From: an uncultured Persicobacter sp.
GTDB lineage: Bacteria > Bacteroidota > Bacteroidia > Cytophagales > Cyclobacteriaceae
Direction: 5' to 3'
Assembly (NCBI GenBank): GCA_947498325.1
Contig: CANMKE010000020.1
Coordinates: forward strand, 36,678 to 100,677
Length of the DNA stretch: 64,000 nt
This document shows positions 53,358 to 63,095 of this stretch, one piece after another. Numbering within the stretch: position 1 is the first letter of the stretch; every line of letters starts with the position of its first letter. The position numbers and the translations under genes are program-made. The notes under the pieces were generated by a model, which made no database searches, was not told the origin of the DNA, and was given only the letters and a program-made list of their open reading frames with translations.

Positions 53358-53879
53358 GTTTAAAAAATATTATGGTACAATTCGAATATCTGCCTTCTGT
53401 AAATGAATATTGCGGACTTTTTACCCTGCAAAGAGGAAATTCATCAGCTAATCAATGCTTGAAAACATATCCCTTGTCGAGGTAAGTACTTTCGTTTTGA
53501 AATGCAACAAACCAAGTATTATTGATAAATTACTTGAAAAATTCATATTTAGTAATCATCTTATTTACTTCGTTATTACAAATTCACATGTTAGGTTGAT
53601 GTACTAAAAATCAGTTTGTTATATAATATCAATAATTGTATCCTGACCGTTTCTGGAATTTTTTTAGTGGACGACCAAAGAAACAAATAATCATATAATC
53701 GAAAATAGTCAGTTTTAGGCATTTAAAGCAGGATTGAGGATTTGTCCACTTTTTTATGTCAAAATATCCGTGCAAAATTTCTGTTGAAATCTCCCCATAA
53801 TCGGCTCATTCTGCCATTAGCTTGTGTATGCATTCAGGGCCCAAAATGCATTTTTTTACTATTACCAAAGTTAATTACT
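53358..53879. other. Divergent promoter region, 522 bp
   Basis: This stretch lies between the minus-strand FN3 protein gene and the plus-strand GH9 gene, so it should hold both promoters. It is AT-rich. I found no exact TAnnTTTG box with proper spacing. An upstream in-frame extension of the GH9 frame (from 53742) lacks signal-peptide character. Confidence 0.45.
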
Positions 53880-56800
53880 ATGACTGATTTTTATTACTGG
53901 CTTTACCAACACGTAAAGTCAATGCAACGGCCATTCGTTGGTCTGTTAATGTTTGCATTACTATCCCCCTCATTAGTCAAAGCATCTGAGTTGATCAGCA
54001 TTTCACCCGCAAGTGATCGGATGCTATTGGTCTATATCGAAGATGGCTTTATTGACACCTATGGTGCCTACCAGGGCGTATCAAGCCACAAGACTTACCA
54101 TGACCCTTCGGATATCAAGCAACTGATGACTTTATCCAATTACTCGATCAGCAGTAGCGATGACAGTAATTTCTCATCAGGCAAAAGTCCGATCAATGTT
54201 GGGCGAAAGTCCAAGGCGGTTCATTATAATGATGAATGGTCGAGTGTCCCTTTCGTTTTTGGTCATTGGGTTTATATTGAACTACCTCATGCATTACAGG
54301 AAGGTAAAACTTATGAGATCGAAGTAGACAATATTGTGGATGGAAATACCACTGTAAAATTCGAGTTCGATTCCAAAAAAGTACGTTCCGAAACCGTGCA
54401 CGTAAACATGGTCGGTTTTGCTCCTGAATCTCCAAAATATGGCTACCTGTCGCAATGGATGGGAGATTTCAACACCTCAACGCACCCCAATGGTGGCTTG
54501 AACCTGGATCAATATGCAGGTCGAAATTTCTATGTGGTTAATTATAACACAGGTGCGGTTGCCTATACAGGAACGGTGGCGTTGCGTATGCGAAAAGATG
54601 TAGTGGAAACAGGAAGCTCTGATTTTGCGCCAAGCTACAACTACAGTAATGCCGATGTATATGAGTGTGATTTCAGTAGCTTTAGCAGTCAGGGTGAGTA
54701 TGTCTTGGCCGTGGAAGGCCTTGGCTGTTCATATCCTTTCGAGATCGGTGGCAGTGCAACCAAAGCCCCATTTTATTATGCGATGAAAGGGCTCTTCTGG
54801 TCGCGTCAAGGGGTGGGCAAAGAGATGACTGATGGCAGTATTATGCCCCGTGATCACCACTATGATGACATCACCTGGCTATGGGACAAAAACCACCTGC
54901 CTGGCGACAATCATTCCAATGAAGGATTTGATGATGCCAATGCCGTTCAGGTCAGTGGAATTTATGGCTATTACCATGATGCTGGTGACTGGGATGGATA
55001 TATCCACCATGCGAAAGTCCCGATGGCACTTTTGATGCTTTATGATGCAGCTCCTGATAAATTTTATGACGGAGAAATCGGTAATAAATACCGCTTGTCA
55101 GACAGTTCGCCATGGATCGACGAAGGAAGTAATGGTTTGCCTGATTTGTTGGATGAAGCCGTTTGGTTGATTGATTATTACAAGCGTTCCAAGAACATCC
55201 TGAAAAATCAGTACGGTGGAACAGGTGGTGTACCTGGCTATGTGGGCCGTGATGGTGTACCTGGCAACAACTTCACCGCTTGGCAGGACACCCGTGATTG
55301 GTATCTGTCGGGAGAATCTGCATGGCAGACTTATCATTATGCAGGGCTTGCTGCCTATTATGCTACTTGTTTGAATAAATTTCATAAACTCACCAATAGC
55401 GGTAACCATCCCGACTACAACAGCTGGAGACAGGAGGCGATTGATGCTTATGCTTGGGCAGAAGCACACCCTCAAGACACGGATTTGAGTAAGAACAGTA
55501 ATCAGGAATACAGGGTGAAAGGTTTTGCAGCTGCAGCCCTTTACCGACTGACAGGAACGGCAAAATACCAGACGGACCTGAAAACTTATCTCGACTGGGA
55601 ACCTTGGGCTGAAGGCGGTGAATGGTCCAACCAAAACATCATAGATGTTTGTCATATTATTGTTTCGATGATTCCCGACGGCCATCCAAATTTGGATGCA
55701 AGCTTGAAGTCAAATTCTCGTTCAGAGGTAATTCGAAAAGCTGATACTTATAAAGTAAAACATAATCAGGACAATGCTTTCCGTACAGGGGTTGAGTATT
55801 CTCAGTTCATGCAGTTGGGTGGTCTGAACACACCTCGTCTGACGATGGTTCCTTTTGCTTATTTGCATACGGGAGATAAAAAATACCTCGACGTGGTGAA
55901 TAACTCCATGAACTATGTATTGGGTGGTAACCAATTGAACCAAACATATATATCTGGTTTGGGAGAATTTTCCGATCAATGGATTTTCAACCCAAATGGC
56001 TGGATCGGCAACGACCAAAATAGCATGGTTTACCCAAGCCGTCCGAACATCGGTTACACAAGTTATTTCTCTGCAACAAGCTATTGGTTTACCCAGTCAA
56101 TTGCTTCAGAATTTTGGTCAAGAAAAGGGACTTATCCGAACCTGATCAACAACCCTGGAAGCTGGCCAGGAGCGGAGCAGACCTTCCGAAATATGTTCAG
56201 TATTCAAGGTGGTGAGTTCACCGTTCACCAACAGAATAATTACATGATTTATGCTTCTGGTTTCCAGAAAGCCATGGATGCCTCAGCCGTAGGGACTTAC
56301 CGCATTGCCTCTGCGCCAACCGTTTCTCTGAACTTCAGCAATGATGATCAGGTCAATATGTCGGAAGTGGAGCTGTCGGTGAATGCTTCATCGAAAACAC
56401 GTACCGTTCGTTATTTCTACGACTGGCACTTTATCGGCGAAAGCAATGACAAGGCAAACAATTTCAAACTCACATGGGATCCACCAGTGGCAAACGGCAC
56501 CGAAGTATTATTGACTGCCGTGGCGATTGATGAAGAGGGGCAGTGGTCAAAACCATCTTCTGCAGGAGAAAAAAGGCTGACGGTCGTTGCGGGTCCTGGG
56601 GACGATACTACGCCTCCATCTGTACCGACAAATCTCAGCGCATCAGACCTTCGTCCTTTTGATTTCAATCTGTCATGGAATGCCTCTTCTGATGCTTCGG
56701 GTGTCAAAAACTATGAAGTATATAAAGATGGCAAGCTGTTGAAAAAGACCGTCGAGCTGGAATTCTTTATCGAGAAACTCGATCCGAGTACCAACTATGA

Positions 56801-58955
56801 AATGCAAGTATTGGCAAGGGATAAGGAAGGAAATGTTTCGGCGAAAAGCCCTGTCTTTACCGTACGTACCTTGGATGTCCCATTGGGCGACGGCAAAATC
56901 CACCAACAGAGCAATGATGCCGACGGGCTGATGGAAGCCGAAGCCGAAGACTTTTCCTATCGGGCTGATGGAACAAGCGGATTTGAGAAAAAATTCTGGT
57001 ATGAACACGAAGATCCACAAGCAAGTGATGGTGTATTCATGATGGTGCAGGACAATGGCAACAGAAATTCTGCAGGAACCCTCAATGGACCTCGCATGGA
57101 CTTTATTGTCAATTTCACAAAAACAGGTGCGCATTATGTTTGGCTTCGCGTCAAGCCTGATCATGGTGCTGATAATTCGGTCGTTTTGGCTTTTGAGGAT
57201 GAAAACCGTGGGGACTGGAGCCTTGGCGATAACCCTGATTGGATTTGGGTGAAAGCTGATTCGACCATTCAAGTACCCACAACAGGGCAACAAACCTTCA
57301 GTGTCTTTATGCGAGAAGATGGAACGAAAGTGGATAAAGTTTTATTGACTTCCAATCCCGACTACGATCCATCAGGATCTACTCCGACGCCTCCGCCAGC
57401 AGAAAACACCGCCACATTTGTGGTGGACAGCTCTTCGGATGATGCAGAGGAGAAAGCAGGGGTAATGAACCTGACCAGCAATGACCTTGACCTCAGAGCA
57501 GGAGAAGTATCGGCTGTTCGTTTCAGAGTCAGCATCCCTGAAGGATCTGTCATTACCAAAGCCGAACTTATCCTTGAATCCAAAGGCAACTATTCGGGCA
57601 GTAATGAGGTGGCGATCAGTGTACAACAGTCCGCCGATCCTGCGACCTTTACAACAGGCGCTCAGGATATCAGCAACCGAACCCTTTCTGCCGAAACTGT
57701 CAGCTGGTCGCTTGGCGACTGGGCACAGGATCAGCAATATACCTCACCCGATTTGGTATCGTTGATCAACCTTGCTGTGGATGCAGGATGGACTTCGGAT
57801 CAGCATATTGTATTCCAACTCGAGGCCAATACGGCATCTACCAAGTCGGCAAAGACCTATGATTTCAACAACTCGACCAATGGTGCGCCACAGTTAAAGA
57901 TCACCTATCAAGAAGCTTCGGTACCACCAACAGTGAGTATCACGAGTCCTTCAGAAGGGGTTAATTTTGATGTAGGCGAGAACATCACCATTCAGACTCA
58001 AACAGGAGGGGATGTTCAACTCGTATCTTTCTTTCGCGTTACGGACGGTGTTTGGAATTTCCTCGGTAATGATCAGACAGCACCATTCAGTTGGTCAGCG
58101 AATGATTTCCCTGCGGGAGATCATCAGATCACAGTATCGGCAACGGGTAATGATGGAAACAGCTCTCCCTATGTGTCGGTCAATATTTCTGTAGGCGACA
58201 CAGGTGGATCAGATGTTTATACCCAACAGTCGGATGGACTGGCGGTATTCGAGGCGGAAGGTTTCCATCGCAGTGAGTATGGTGTCGGTCAGTTTGCTTC
58301 CATGCAATGGGAGTCGCAGACAGATGCTCAGGCTTCAGGGGGGAACTTCATGATCGTGCCTGACAATGCCAACAGCATCAGCACGGGAGCACTCGAAGGT
58401 CCTGTGGTGCATTACGATGTTGATTTTGTTAAAACAGGAACCCATTATTTCTGGGTAAGACAAAAATCGCCAAACGGGTCTGACAACTCGATTACCCCTG
58501 CCTTTGAAGGAACCAAAATCAATGAGTGGAACATGCCTGATGCACTTACGGAATGGACTTGGAGCCGACTTGGAACGACCTTCAATGTGGCACAAACAGG
58601 CGTTCAGACCTTCAGCATTTATATGCGCGAGGATGGAACTCCGATTGATAAGATCATCCTGACAGACAATGTAAACTATGCACCGACGGGCACGGGTCCT
58701 GACAATGCGAGGGTCATCTGGGAAGCAGAAGGAACGGAAGCAGGAATTTATCCTAACCCCGCCCGAGGAACAGTTCATATTGATCCTAAGGACGAAAGCT
58801 ATCAGAAAATGGTGGTTACCGACCTAACGGGACGTGTAGTGCTGACCCAAACAAGTATCAAAGCCAAAACGAGCATTGAGCTACCTGCAGGGGTTTACAT
58901 CATCAATCTGATTGGGGAAACCAAAGCAATCAGTGAACAGATTATTGTGTATTAA
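53880..58955 (+). CDS. Large multidomain GH9-family glycoside hydrolase with two CBM-like modules and T9SS signal
   Basis: This is a 1691-residue exported enzyme and a paralogue of the GH9 protein at 8398. It has a signal segment (LLMFALLSPSLVKAS), an N-terminal beta-domain and a CelD_N-type Ig domain (VHVNMVGFAPESPKYGY). The GH9 domain (about 275-805) has YHDAGDWDGY (Asp367, Asp370) and the likely acid Glu779 in GGEFTVHQQ. Then come an Ig-like module, FN3 (about 905-1000), CBM-like module 1 (about 1005-1160), a DNRLRE-type module (about 1175-1340), another Ig module, CBM-like module 2 (about 1440-1600) and a T9SS sorting domain (AGIYPNPARGTVHI). I chose the ATG at 53880; the ATG at 53922 would give a more compact signal peptide. 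It is divergent from the FN3 protein that shares its CBM-like fold. Substrate is unproven, but the modules imply attachment to insoluble or large polysaccharide. Confidence 0.86.
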   Translation: MTDFYYWLYQHVKSMQRPFVGLLMFALLSPSLVKASELISISPASDRMLLVYIEDGFIDTYGAYQGVSSHKTYHDPSDIKQLMTLSNYSISSSDDSNFSSGKSPINVGRKSKAVHYNDEWSSVPFVFGHWVYIELPHALQEGKTYEIEVDNIVDGNTTVKFEFDSKKVRSETVHVNMVGFAPESPKYGYLSQWMGDFNTSTHPNGGLNLDQYAGRNFYVVNYNTGAVAYTGTVALRMRKDVVETGSSDFAPSYNYSNADVYECDFSSFSSQGEYVLAVEGLGCSYPFEIGGSATKAPFYYAMKGLFWSRQGVGKEMTDGSIMPRDHHYDDITWLWDKNHLPGDNHSNEGFDDANAVQVSGIYGYYHDAGDWDGYIHHAKVPMALLMLYDAAPDKFYDGEIGNKYRLSDSSPWIDEGSNGLPDLLDEAVWLIDYYKRSKNILKNQYGGTGGVPGYVGRDGVPGNNFTAWQDTRDWYLSGESAWQTYHYAGLAAYYATCLNKFHKLTNSGNHPDYNSWRQEAIDAYAWAEAHPQDTDLSKNSNQEYRVKGFAAAALYRLTGTAKYQTDLKTYLDWEPWAEGGEWSNQNIIDVCHIIVSMIPDGHPNLDASLKSNSRSEVIRKADTYKVKHNQDNAFRTGVEYSQFMQLGGLNTPRLTMVPFAYLHTGDKKYLDVVNNSMNYVLGGNQLNQTYISGLGEFSDQWIFNPNGWIGNDQNSMVYPSRPNIGYTSYFSATSYWFTQSIASEFWSRKGTYPNLINNPGSWPGAEQTFRNMFSIQGGEFTVHQQNNYMIYASGFQKAMDASAVGTYRIASAPTVSLNFSNDDQVNMSEVELSVNASSKTRTVRYFYDWHFIGESNDKANNFKLTWDPPVANGTEVLLTAVAIDEEGQWSKPSSAGEKRLTVVAGPGDDTTPPSVPTNLSASDLRPFDFNLSWNASSDASGVKNYEVYKDGKLLKKTVELEFFIEKLDPSTNYEMQVLARDKEGNVSAKSPVFTVRTLDVPLGDGKIHQQSNDADGLMEAEAEDFSYRADGTSGFEKKFWYEHEDPQASDGVFMMVQDNGNRNSAGTLNGPRMDFIVNFTKTGAHYVWLRVKPDHGADNSVVLAFEDENRGDWSLGDNPDWIWVKADSTIQVPTTGQQTFSVFMREDGTKVDKVLLTSNPDYDPSGSTPTPPPAENTATFVVDSSSDDAEEKAGVMNLTSNDLDLRAGEVSAVRFRVSIPEGSVITKAELILESKGNYSGSNEVAISVQQSADPATFTTGAQDISNRTLSAETVSWSLGDWAQDQQYTSPDLVSLINLAVDAGWTSDQHIVFQLEANTASTKSAKTYDFNNSTNGAPQLKITYQEASVPPTVSITSPSEGVNFDVGENITIQTQTGGDVQLVSFFRVTDGVWNFLGNDQTAPFSWSANDFPAGDHQITVSATGNDGNSSPYVSVNISVGDTGGSDVYTQQSDGLAVFEAEGFHRSEYGVGQFASMQWESQTDAQASGGNFMIVPDNANSISTGALEGPVVHYDVDFVKTGTHYFWVRQKSPNGSDNSITPAFEGTKINEWNMPDALTEWTWSRLGTTFNVAQTGVQTFSIYMREDGTPIDKIILTDNVNYAPTGTGPDNARVIWEAEGTEAGIYPNPARGTVHIDPKDESYQKMVVTDLTGRVVLTQTSIKAKTSIELPAGVYIINLIGETKAISEQIIVY

Positions 58956-58994
58956 ACATCATAGCAAATAAGTATAACTAATTTCTCTAATGTT

Positions 58995-59028
58995 AGAGGT
59001 CAGGTGAAATCATCTGACCTCTTTTTTT
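58995..59028. terminator. Terminator shared by convergent GH9 and regulator genes
   Basis: AGAGGTCAG (58995-59003) pairs with CTGACCTCT (59014-59022) and a seven-T run follows on the plus strand. The second arm lies inside the 3' end of the minus-strand regulator gene. Confidence 0.8.
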
Positions 59029-60278
59029 GCCTCAACTTCACCTAAGACAATCAAGTTCTTTTCTATTGACTGACCATTTAATTTCAACCCCTTAAACTTC
59101 CCACTGCGATTAGCTCGACAGTTTATCGCCATCAATTTACCTAAAGGAAGGGTATATTTTTGTTGAATAATTTGTTGACCATCAACATCAACCTGTACCA
59201 ACCCATTCTTGCTGTGAATATTTACCTGATGCCACTTCATTTTGTCCTTGATCATGAACGAAGGATTATCATGATGGTAGCCATCCCGATGATGCTCACT
59301 GATGACCACCTTCGCCCAACGATCACAGCCTTCGGGCACAAAGGTCAACCATATTTTTCGCCCAAACTCACCTGTCAATTGCAGATCAATCCACTTGCAG
59401 AAATCCTCATCTTGATGCGTATCCATTTGCAGGTAGCCTTCAAAACTGAAGTCATCCAAATCAACAGGCATCGGTTTGGAATACATCATAGAGGTGAAAT
59501 ATAAACTACTTGAATCCATCCCAACTTTTGCTACCTGCGAGGGACTGATCATTAATTCTCCATCATGATCTACCTTCAATACCCGCTTGGCATCAGATTT
59601 TGTTCCTGAATGATAGGTTTCTCCCATCCAATCGGGGTACTGAATGTGTGCTTGAAGCGTATCGACCGCCTGATAATTTTCTACACCCCCCTGTTTTTTA
59701 TAAATAAGAATATTATAAAAGCCTGGAAACTCATAAATGTGCGATATTCTTTGATAATCGTCAGATAGCGGTTCAAGGCTGTGGTATTGCTCAAATTTCA
59801 CAAAATACTGATCTTGCCCTTTGATTTGATAATCTAAAGATACCGTGAAAGGGAAGGAACCACTTAGCTTTCGTTCCCCAATTTCCAATGTACTTTGATC
59901 TGAGTTTGGTAAAAATAAATACAGCCCCACAATTAGGATTGAGGAAAACAAAGCAAAAACAGACCATTTGTTGAACAGGGGCAATTTGACATCAAGCTTA
60001 ACAGGTCGATGCGCCTTTTGAAATTCCTCCAAACTATTATAGCCAACAAAACAACAAAGGGTATTAAGGGTACTGTTGGAGGTTTTGTAATTTTCGCTCA
60101 CACTGACTTTGCCAAAAAACCGCTTTAGCGTCGTTACACTGAGCATGATTTGAGTACGCTCAAAAATCAATTGGCTCAAGCGTTCAAAATCACTATTGGA
60201 AAGCAATTCAACCTGCTCTACTTCAATCTTTTGTAGTAACTTTTCTTTTAATTTATCCTCTATCAATTCCCTTTTCAT
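59010..60278 (-). CDS. Predicted membrane-spanning regulator: N-terminal HTH-like domain, one TM helix, extracytoplasmic sensor domain
   Basis: This 422-residue protein has no signal peptide. Residues about 1-90 are soluble and helical (FERLSQLIFERTQIMLSVTTLKRFFGKV ... LNTLCCFVGYNSLEEFQKAH), which looks like a DNA-binding helical domain of Bacteroidota. One transmembrane helix follows at about 105-124 (WSVFALFSSILIVGLYLFL). The C-terminal part has a PKD/Ig-like segment (FPFTVSLDYQIKG..., about 140-215) and a LamG/concanavalin-like fold (about 250-410; FSFEGYLQMD, WIDLQLTG, WHQVNIHSKNGLVQVDVDGQ). The layout resembles ToxR- or CadC-type one-component transmembrane regulators, with the LamG-like part as possible glycan sensor. 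It is divergent from the GH89 gene, with a 139-bp gap. DNA-binding and sensing roles are inferred. Confidence 0.6.
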   Translation of the reverse strand: MKRELIEDKLKEKLLQKIEVEQVELLSNSDFERLSQLIFERTQIMLSVTTLKRFFGKVSVSENYKTSNSTLNTLCCFVGYNSLEEFQKAHRPVKLDVKLPLFNKWSVFALFSSILIVGLYLFLPNSDQSTLEIGERKLSGSFPFTVSLDYQIKGQDQYFVKFEQYHSLEPLSDDYQRISHIYEFPGFYNILIYKKQGGVENYQAVDTLQAHIQYPDWMGETYHSGTKSDAKRVLKVDHDGELMISPSQVAKVGMDSSSLYFTSMMYSKPMPVDLDDFSFEGYLQMDTHQDEDFCKWIDLQLTGEFGRKIWLTFVPEGCDRWAKVVISEHHRDGYHHDNPSFMIKDKMKWHQVNIHSKNGLVQVDVDGQQIIQQKYTLPLGKLMAINCRANRSGKFKGLKLNGQSIEKNLIVLGEVEAKKEVR

Positions 60279-60417
60279 TTGACTACATTATTCGGTGTTC
60301 ATTTGGTGTTCAAGTATCTGTACAAGGATGAATAACTGAAATAATCTCTACAAATCCTACCTTTCATCCATGATCCGAGAAGATCGATTCTATGAGTAAA
60401 AACCTAAATTTTTTGTG

Positions 60418-62616
60418 ATGAAAAGAAATCATATTTTCCTTTTATTCGCGTTCATTTGTACACTTTTTTTGAACGCCTGTACCTCCAACCATAAGACAGG
60501 ACAACTGTCTGAAATGGAAATGTTCGCCCATCGCGTTATGGGTAAGCAAGCCGATCAACTGATATTAAAAGTAGTTCCTGATGATTTATCAGAAGGAGAA
60601 TATTTTTTGATAAAATCCTCAGCTGATCAGAAAGTAATTATTGAGGCCAACAGTAAATCAGCCCTTTCTTATGGTTTGGGACAGTACCTCAGAAAATATT
60701 GCCATGTGGAATTATCCCGTCCGCATAATGATATTCAATTGCCCGAGCAGTTGCCTTTGCCCGAGCAAGAGTTCAAGAAAAAATGTAATCTCAAATACCG
60801 CCATTACTTAAACTACTGTACCTTCAATTACTCCATGGCTTTTTGGGGTTGGGAAGAGTGGCAAAAAGAACTTGACCTCATGGCACTTCAGGGAGTGAAT
60901 ATGGCTTATGCTCTGACAGGAGTGGAGAAAGTTTGGCAAGAAGTGCTTCAGAAAAATGGATATTCACAGAAAGAAATTCTTGATTTTATTCCTGGCCCGT
61001 CTTATCAGGCGTGGTGGCTGATGGGAAATCTGGAGGGATTCGGCGGGCATGTCTCTCAGGCATGGATTGATAACCGTGCGGACCTTCAACAAAAAATCGT
61101 GGGAAGAATGCACCAACTCGGTATCACGCCCGTTTTCCATGGTTTTTACGGAATGGTGCCCCGCACTTTATCCAAAAAATTCCCTGAAGCCAATATCATT
61201 GTTGGAGGAAATTGGTGTGGCTTTTATCGCCCTGACTTCCTTGATCCGAATGACCCTTTGTTCACCAAAATGTCTAAGGAATATTATGAATCCATGACCA
61301 ATCTTTATGGTAAACTGGAATTGGTCGGCGGAGATCCTTTTCATGAAGGTGGAAACACCAAAGGCATTGATATCGAAACCGCAGGAAAAGCCATTCAGAC
61401 GGCCATGAAAAAAGCCAGCCCCGAAGCTACCTGGGTGATTCAGGGATGGATGGACAATCCAAAAGAAGCCATGCTTAAACAATTGGACAAGGAGCATACA
61501 CTGATACTTGACCTTTTTTCAGATAATATCCCTTCATGGAAATACCGCGAGGCTTTTGGTGGATTTAACTTCATCTGGAATGCGATCGGCAACTTCGGCA
61601 ACCGTGAGGATCTTTATGGTCGATTGCCCGTTATTGCATCCGCGCCGATCGAAGCACAACAATCAAAGGTAGGTCAATACATGCAGGGTATCGGGACTGT
61701 TCCCGAAGGGCATATTCCTAATCAGGTCGTTACCTCCATGATCTATGATGTGGCATGGAAACAAACACCCTTGAAGGTCGATCAGTGGCTTAAATTTTAT
61801 ACTGAAGCACGTTACGGAGCAGAAAACAAACAAGCCAACCAAGCATGGAAACTGCTTTATGAGTCTGTTTATAGCTGCCCAGTAGCCCCAAAAGGGGAGT
61901 GGGGACGCGATGAAAGTCAGCCCATCATTTGTGCCACACCATCTTTTGAAATCAAATCGAGTGCACCATGGGGAAATGTAAAGACCTATTATAACACAGA
62001 GAAATTAGCCCAAGCCTGTGATTTATTGTTGACAGCTTCGAATCAAATACCAACGAACAAGGCCTTTGAATATGATCTTACGGTCGTTTTGAGAGATGTT
62101 TTATCCAACCAAGCATTGGTTTTATATCAAGAAATTCAACAGGCATATCTGCAAAAAAATAAGGCGCTTTTCAGAACCAAAAGCGATGCCTTCCTTGAAC
62201 TGATGGACGACGTGGATCGATTAGTAGGAACACAACAAGCTTTTGTTTTGGGACAGTGGATTGATGATGCTCGCAAATTAGGTAGTACGCCTGAAGAAAA
62301 AGACCTTTTCGAATTCAATGCCCGTGCTTTGGTGAGTTATTGGGGCAATGAAACGGATCGTAACAATGTGTTGAAAGATTATGCCTACAAACAATGGAGT
62401 GGCTTGATTAGCCATTATTATAAAAAGCGCTGGCTCATGTTCTTTGAGCACACCTTAGCCAACTTCGATAAAAAAAATATTGAACCATTGGATTTTGTCG
62501 CCTTCAGTGAACAATGGGCAAAGAAGAAAGATCATTTTACCACAAAAGCCCAAGGTAACAGTATTGAGGTTGCCAAAGAGTTAATTCAAAAATACAAAAT
62601 CAGCCAAGCATTGTAA
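60418..62616 (+). CDS. GH89-family alpha-N-acetylglucosaminidase lipoprotein
   Basis: This is a 732-residue lipoprotein (CTLFLNAC, Cys21) homologous to human NAGLU. It has an N-terminal domain (about 25-120) and then a TIM barrel starting KYRHYLNYCTFNYSMAFWGWEEW. VGGDPFHEGG gives Glu310, equivalent to the NAGLU acid/base, and GTVPEGHIPNQVV gives Glu430 as expected nucleophile. A helical C-terminal domain (about 470-730) completes the family architecture. It removes terminal alpha-linked GlcNAc. The frame also allows a GTG at 60415, immediately before the chosen ATG. It has its own terminator and lies divergent to the transmembrane regulator, so it is probably a separately controlled unit. Its presence suggests the target glycan includes alpha-GlcNAc. 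Confidence 0.92.
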   Translation: MKRNHIFLLFAFICTLFLNACTSNHKTGQLSEMEMFAHRVMGKQADQLILKVVPDDLSEGEYFLIKSSADQKVIIEANSKSALSYGLGQYLRKYCHVELSRPHNDIQLPEQLPLPEQEFKKKCNLKYRHYLNYCTFNYSMAFWGWEEWQKELDLMALQGVNMAYALTGVEKVWQEVLQKNGYSQKEILDFIPGPSYQAWWLMGNLEGFGGHVSQAWIDNRADLQQKIVGRMHQLGITPVFHGFYGMVPRTLSKKFPEANIIVGGNWCGFYRPDFLDPNDPLFTKMSKEYYESMTNLYGKLELVGGDPFHEGGNTKGIDIETAGKAIQTAMKKASPEATWVIQGWMDNPKEAMLKQLDKEHTLILDLFSDNIPSWKYREAFGGFNFIWNAIGNFGNREDLYGRLPVIASAPIEAQQSKVGQYMQGIGTVPEGHIPNQVVTSMIYDVAWKQTPLKVDQWLKFYTEARYGAENKQANQAWKLLYESVYSCPVAPKGEWGRDESQPIICATPSFEIKSSAPWGNVKTYYNTEKLAQACDLLLTASNQIPTNKAFEYDLTVVLRDVLSNQALVLYQEIQQAYLQKNKALFRTKSDAFLELMDDVDRLVGTQQAFVLGQWIDDARKLGSTPEEKDLFEFNARALVSYWGNETDRNNVLKDYAYKQWSGLISHYYKKRWLMFFEHTLANFDKKNIEPLDFVAFSEQWAKKKDHFTTKAQGNSIEVAKELIQKYKISQAL

Positions 62617-62632
62617 GGTCATGAATATTTGG

Positions 62633-62667
62633 AAAATAGCCATCAGCAAAGTTGATGGCTATTTTTT
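62633..62667 (+). terminator. Rho-independent terminator after the GH89 gene
   Basis: AAAATAGCCATCA (62633-62645) pairs perfectly with TGATGGCTATTTT (62653-62665) and the T-run continues. Confidence 0.85.
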
Positions 62668-62850
62668 GGTGATTCGTTTAGTTGAGTTTATAATGGGCTA
62701 AATATTAATTGTTTATACAACTGTGTAGACATATTTTAGCTCATTTCATTAGCATATATAATAACCGTTATGTTAAATAAATATGATGGTACCCCCCCAC
62801 AAGCTACTCTAAGTTAACTATCAAGGTCCAGACGAAGTAGTCGTCAACAT
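62668..62850. other. Intergenic stretch without recognisable features
   Basis: This is AT-rich sequence between the GH89 terminator and the IS5 remnant. I see no ORF, repeat or promoter I can support. Confidence 0.5.
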
Positions 62851-63079
62851 TTACACCATCTTCTTTGGCCTTGCAAACCTGATCGATCTATTTTTGAGGT
62901 AATCCAATCGGTAAAGATCATTTACTTTCTCGCTAACAATCACCTCAATAATTTTTTCATAACGGTAATTAACTGCAATATTCCGTTTTCGGCCATTGAT
63001 TTATTTGTGACCATCAATTTTTGTATCAACCGTAATGCCTGGGACAATTTTTGCAGACTGACCATCAAAAGCCACTAAA
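62851..63079 (-). pseudogene. Decayed IS5-family transposase fragment
   Basis: The minus-strand frame reads FDGQSAKIVPGITVDTKIDG, HK, an in-frame stop, then INGRKRNIAVNYR. This resembles the IS5 DDE pattern (DSQSVKT ... GKKIKGRKRHI), with the first catalytic Asp in FDGQS. It is only about 75 codons, interrupted by a stop and lacking both ends, so it is not functional. No terminal inverted repeats were recognised around it. Confidence 0.6.
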
Positions 63080-63095
63080 GAAGGAGACGGTAAAG

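Noticed and set aside
53742..53879. Upstream extension of the second GH9 gene to 53742
   Set aside because: The added 46 residues lack a signal peptide and would bury the real one; the starts at 53880 or 53922 place it at the N-terminus.
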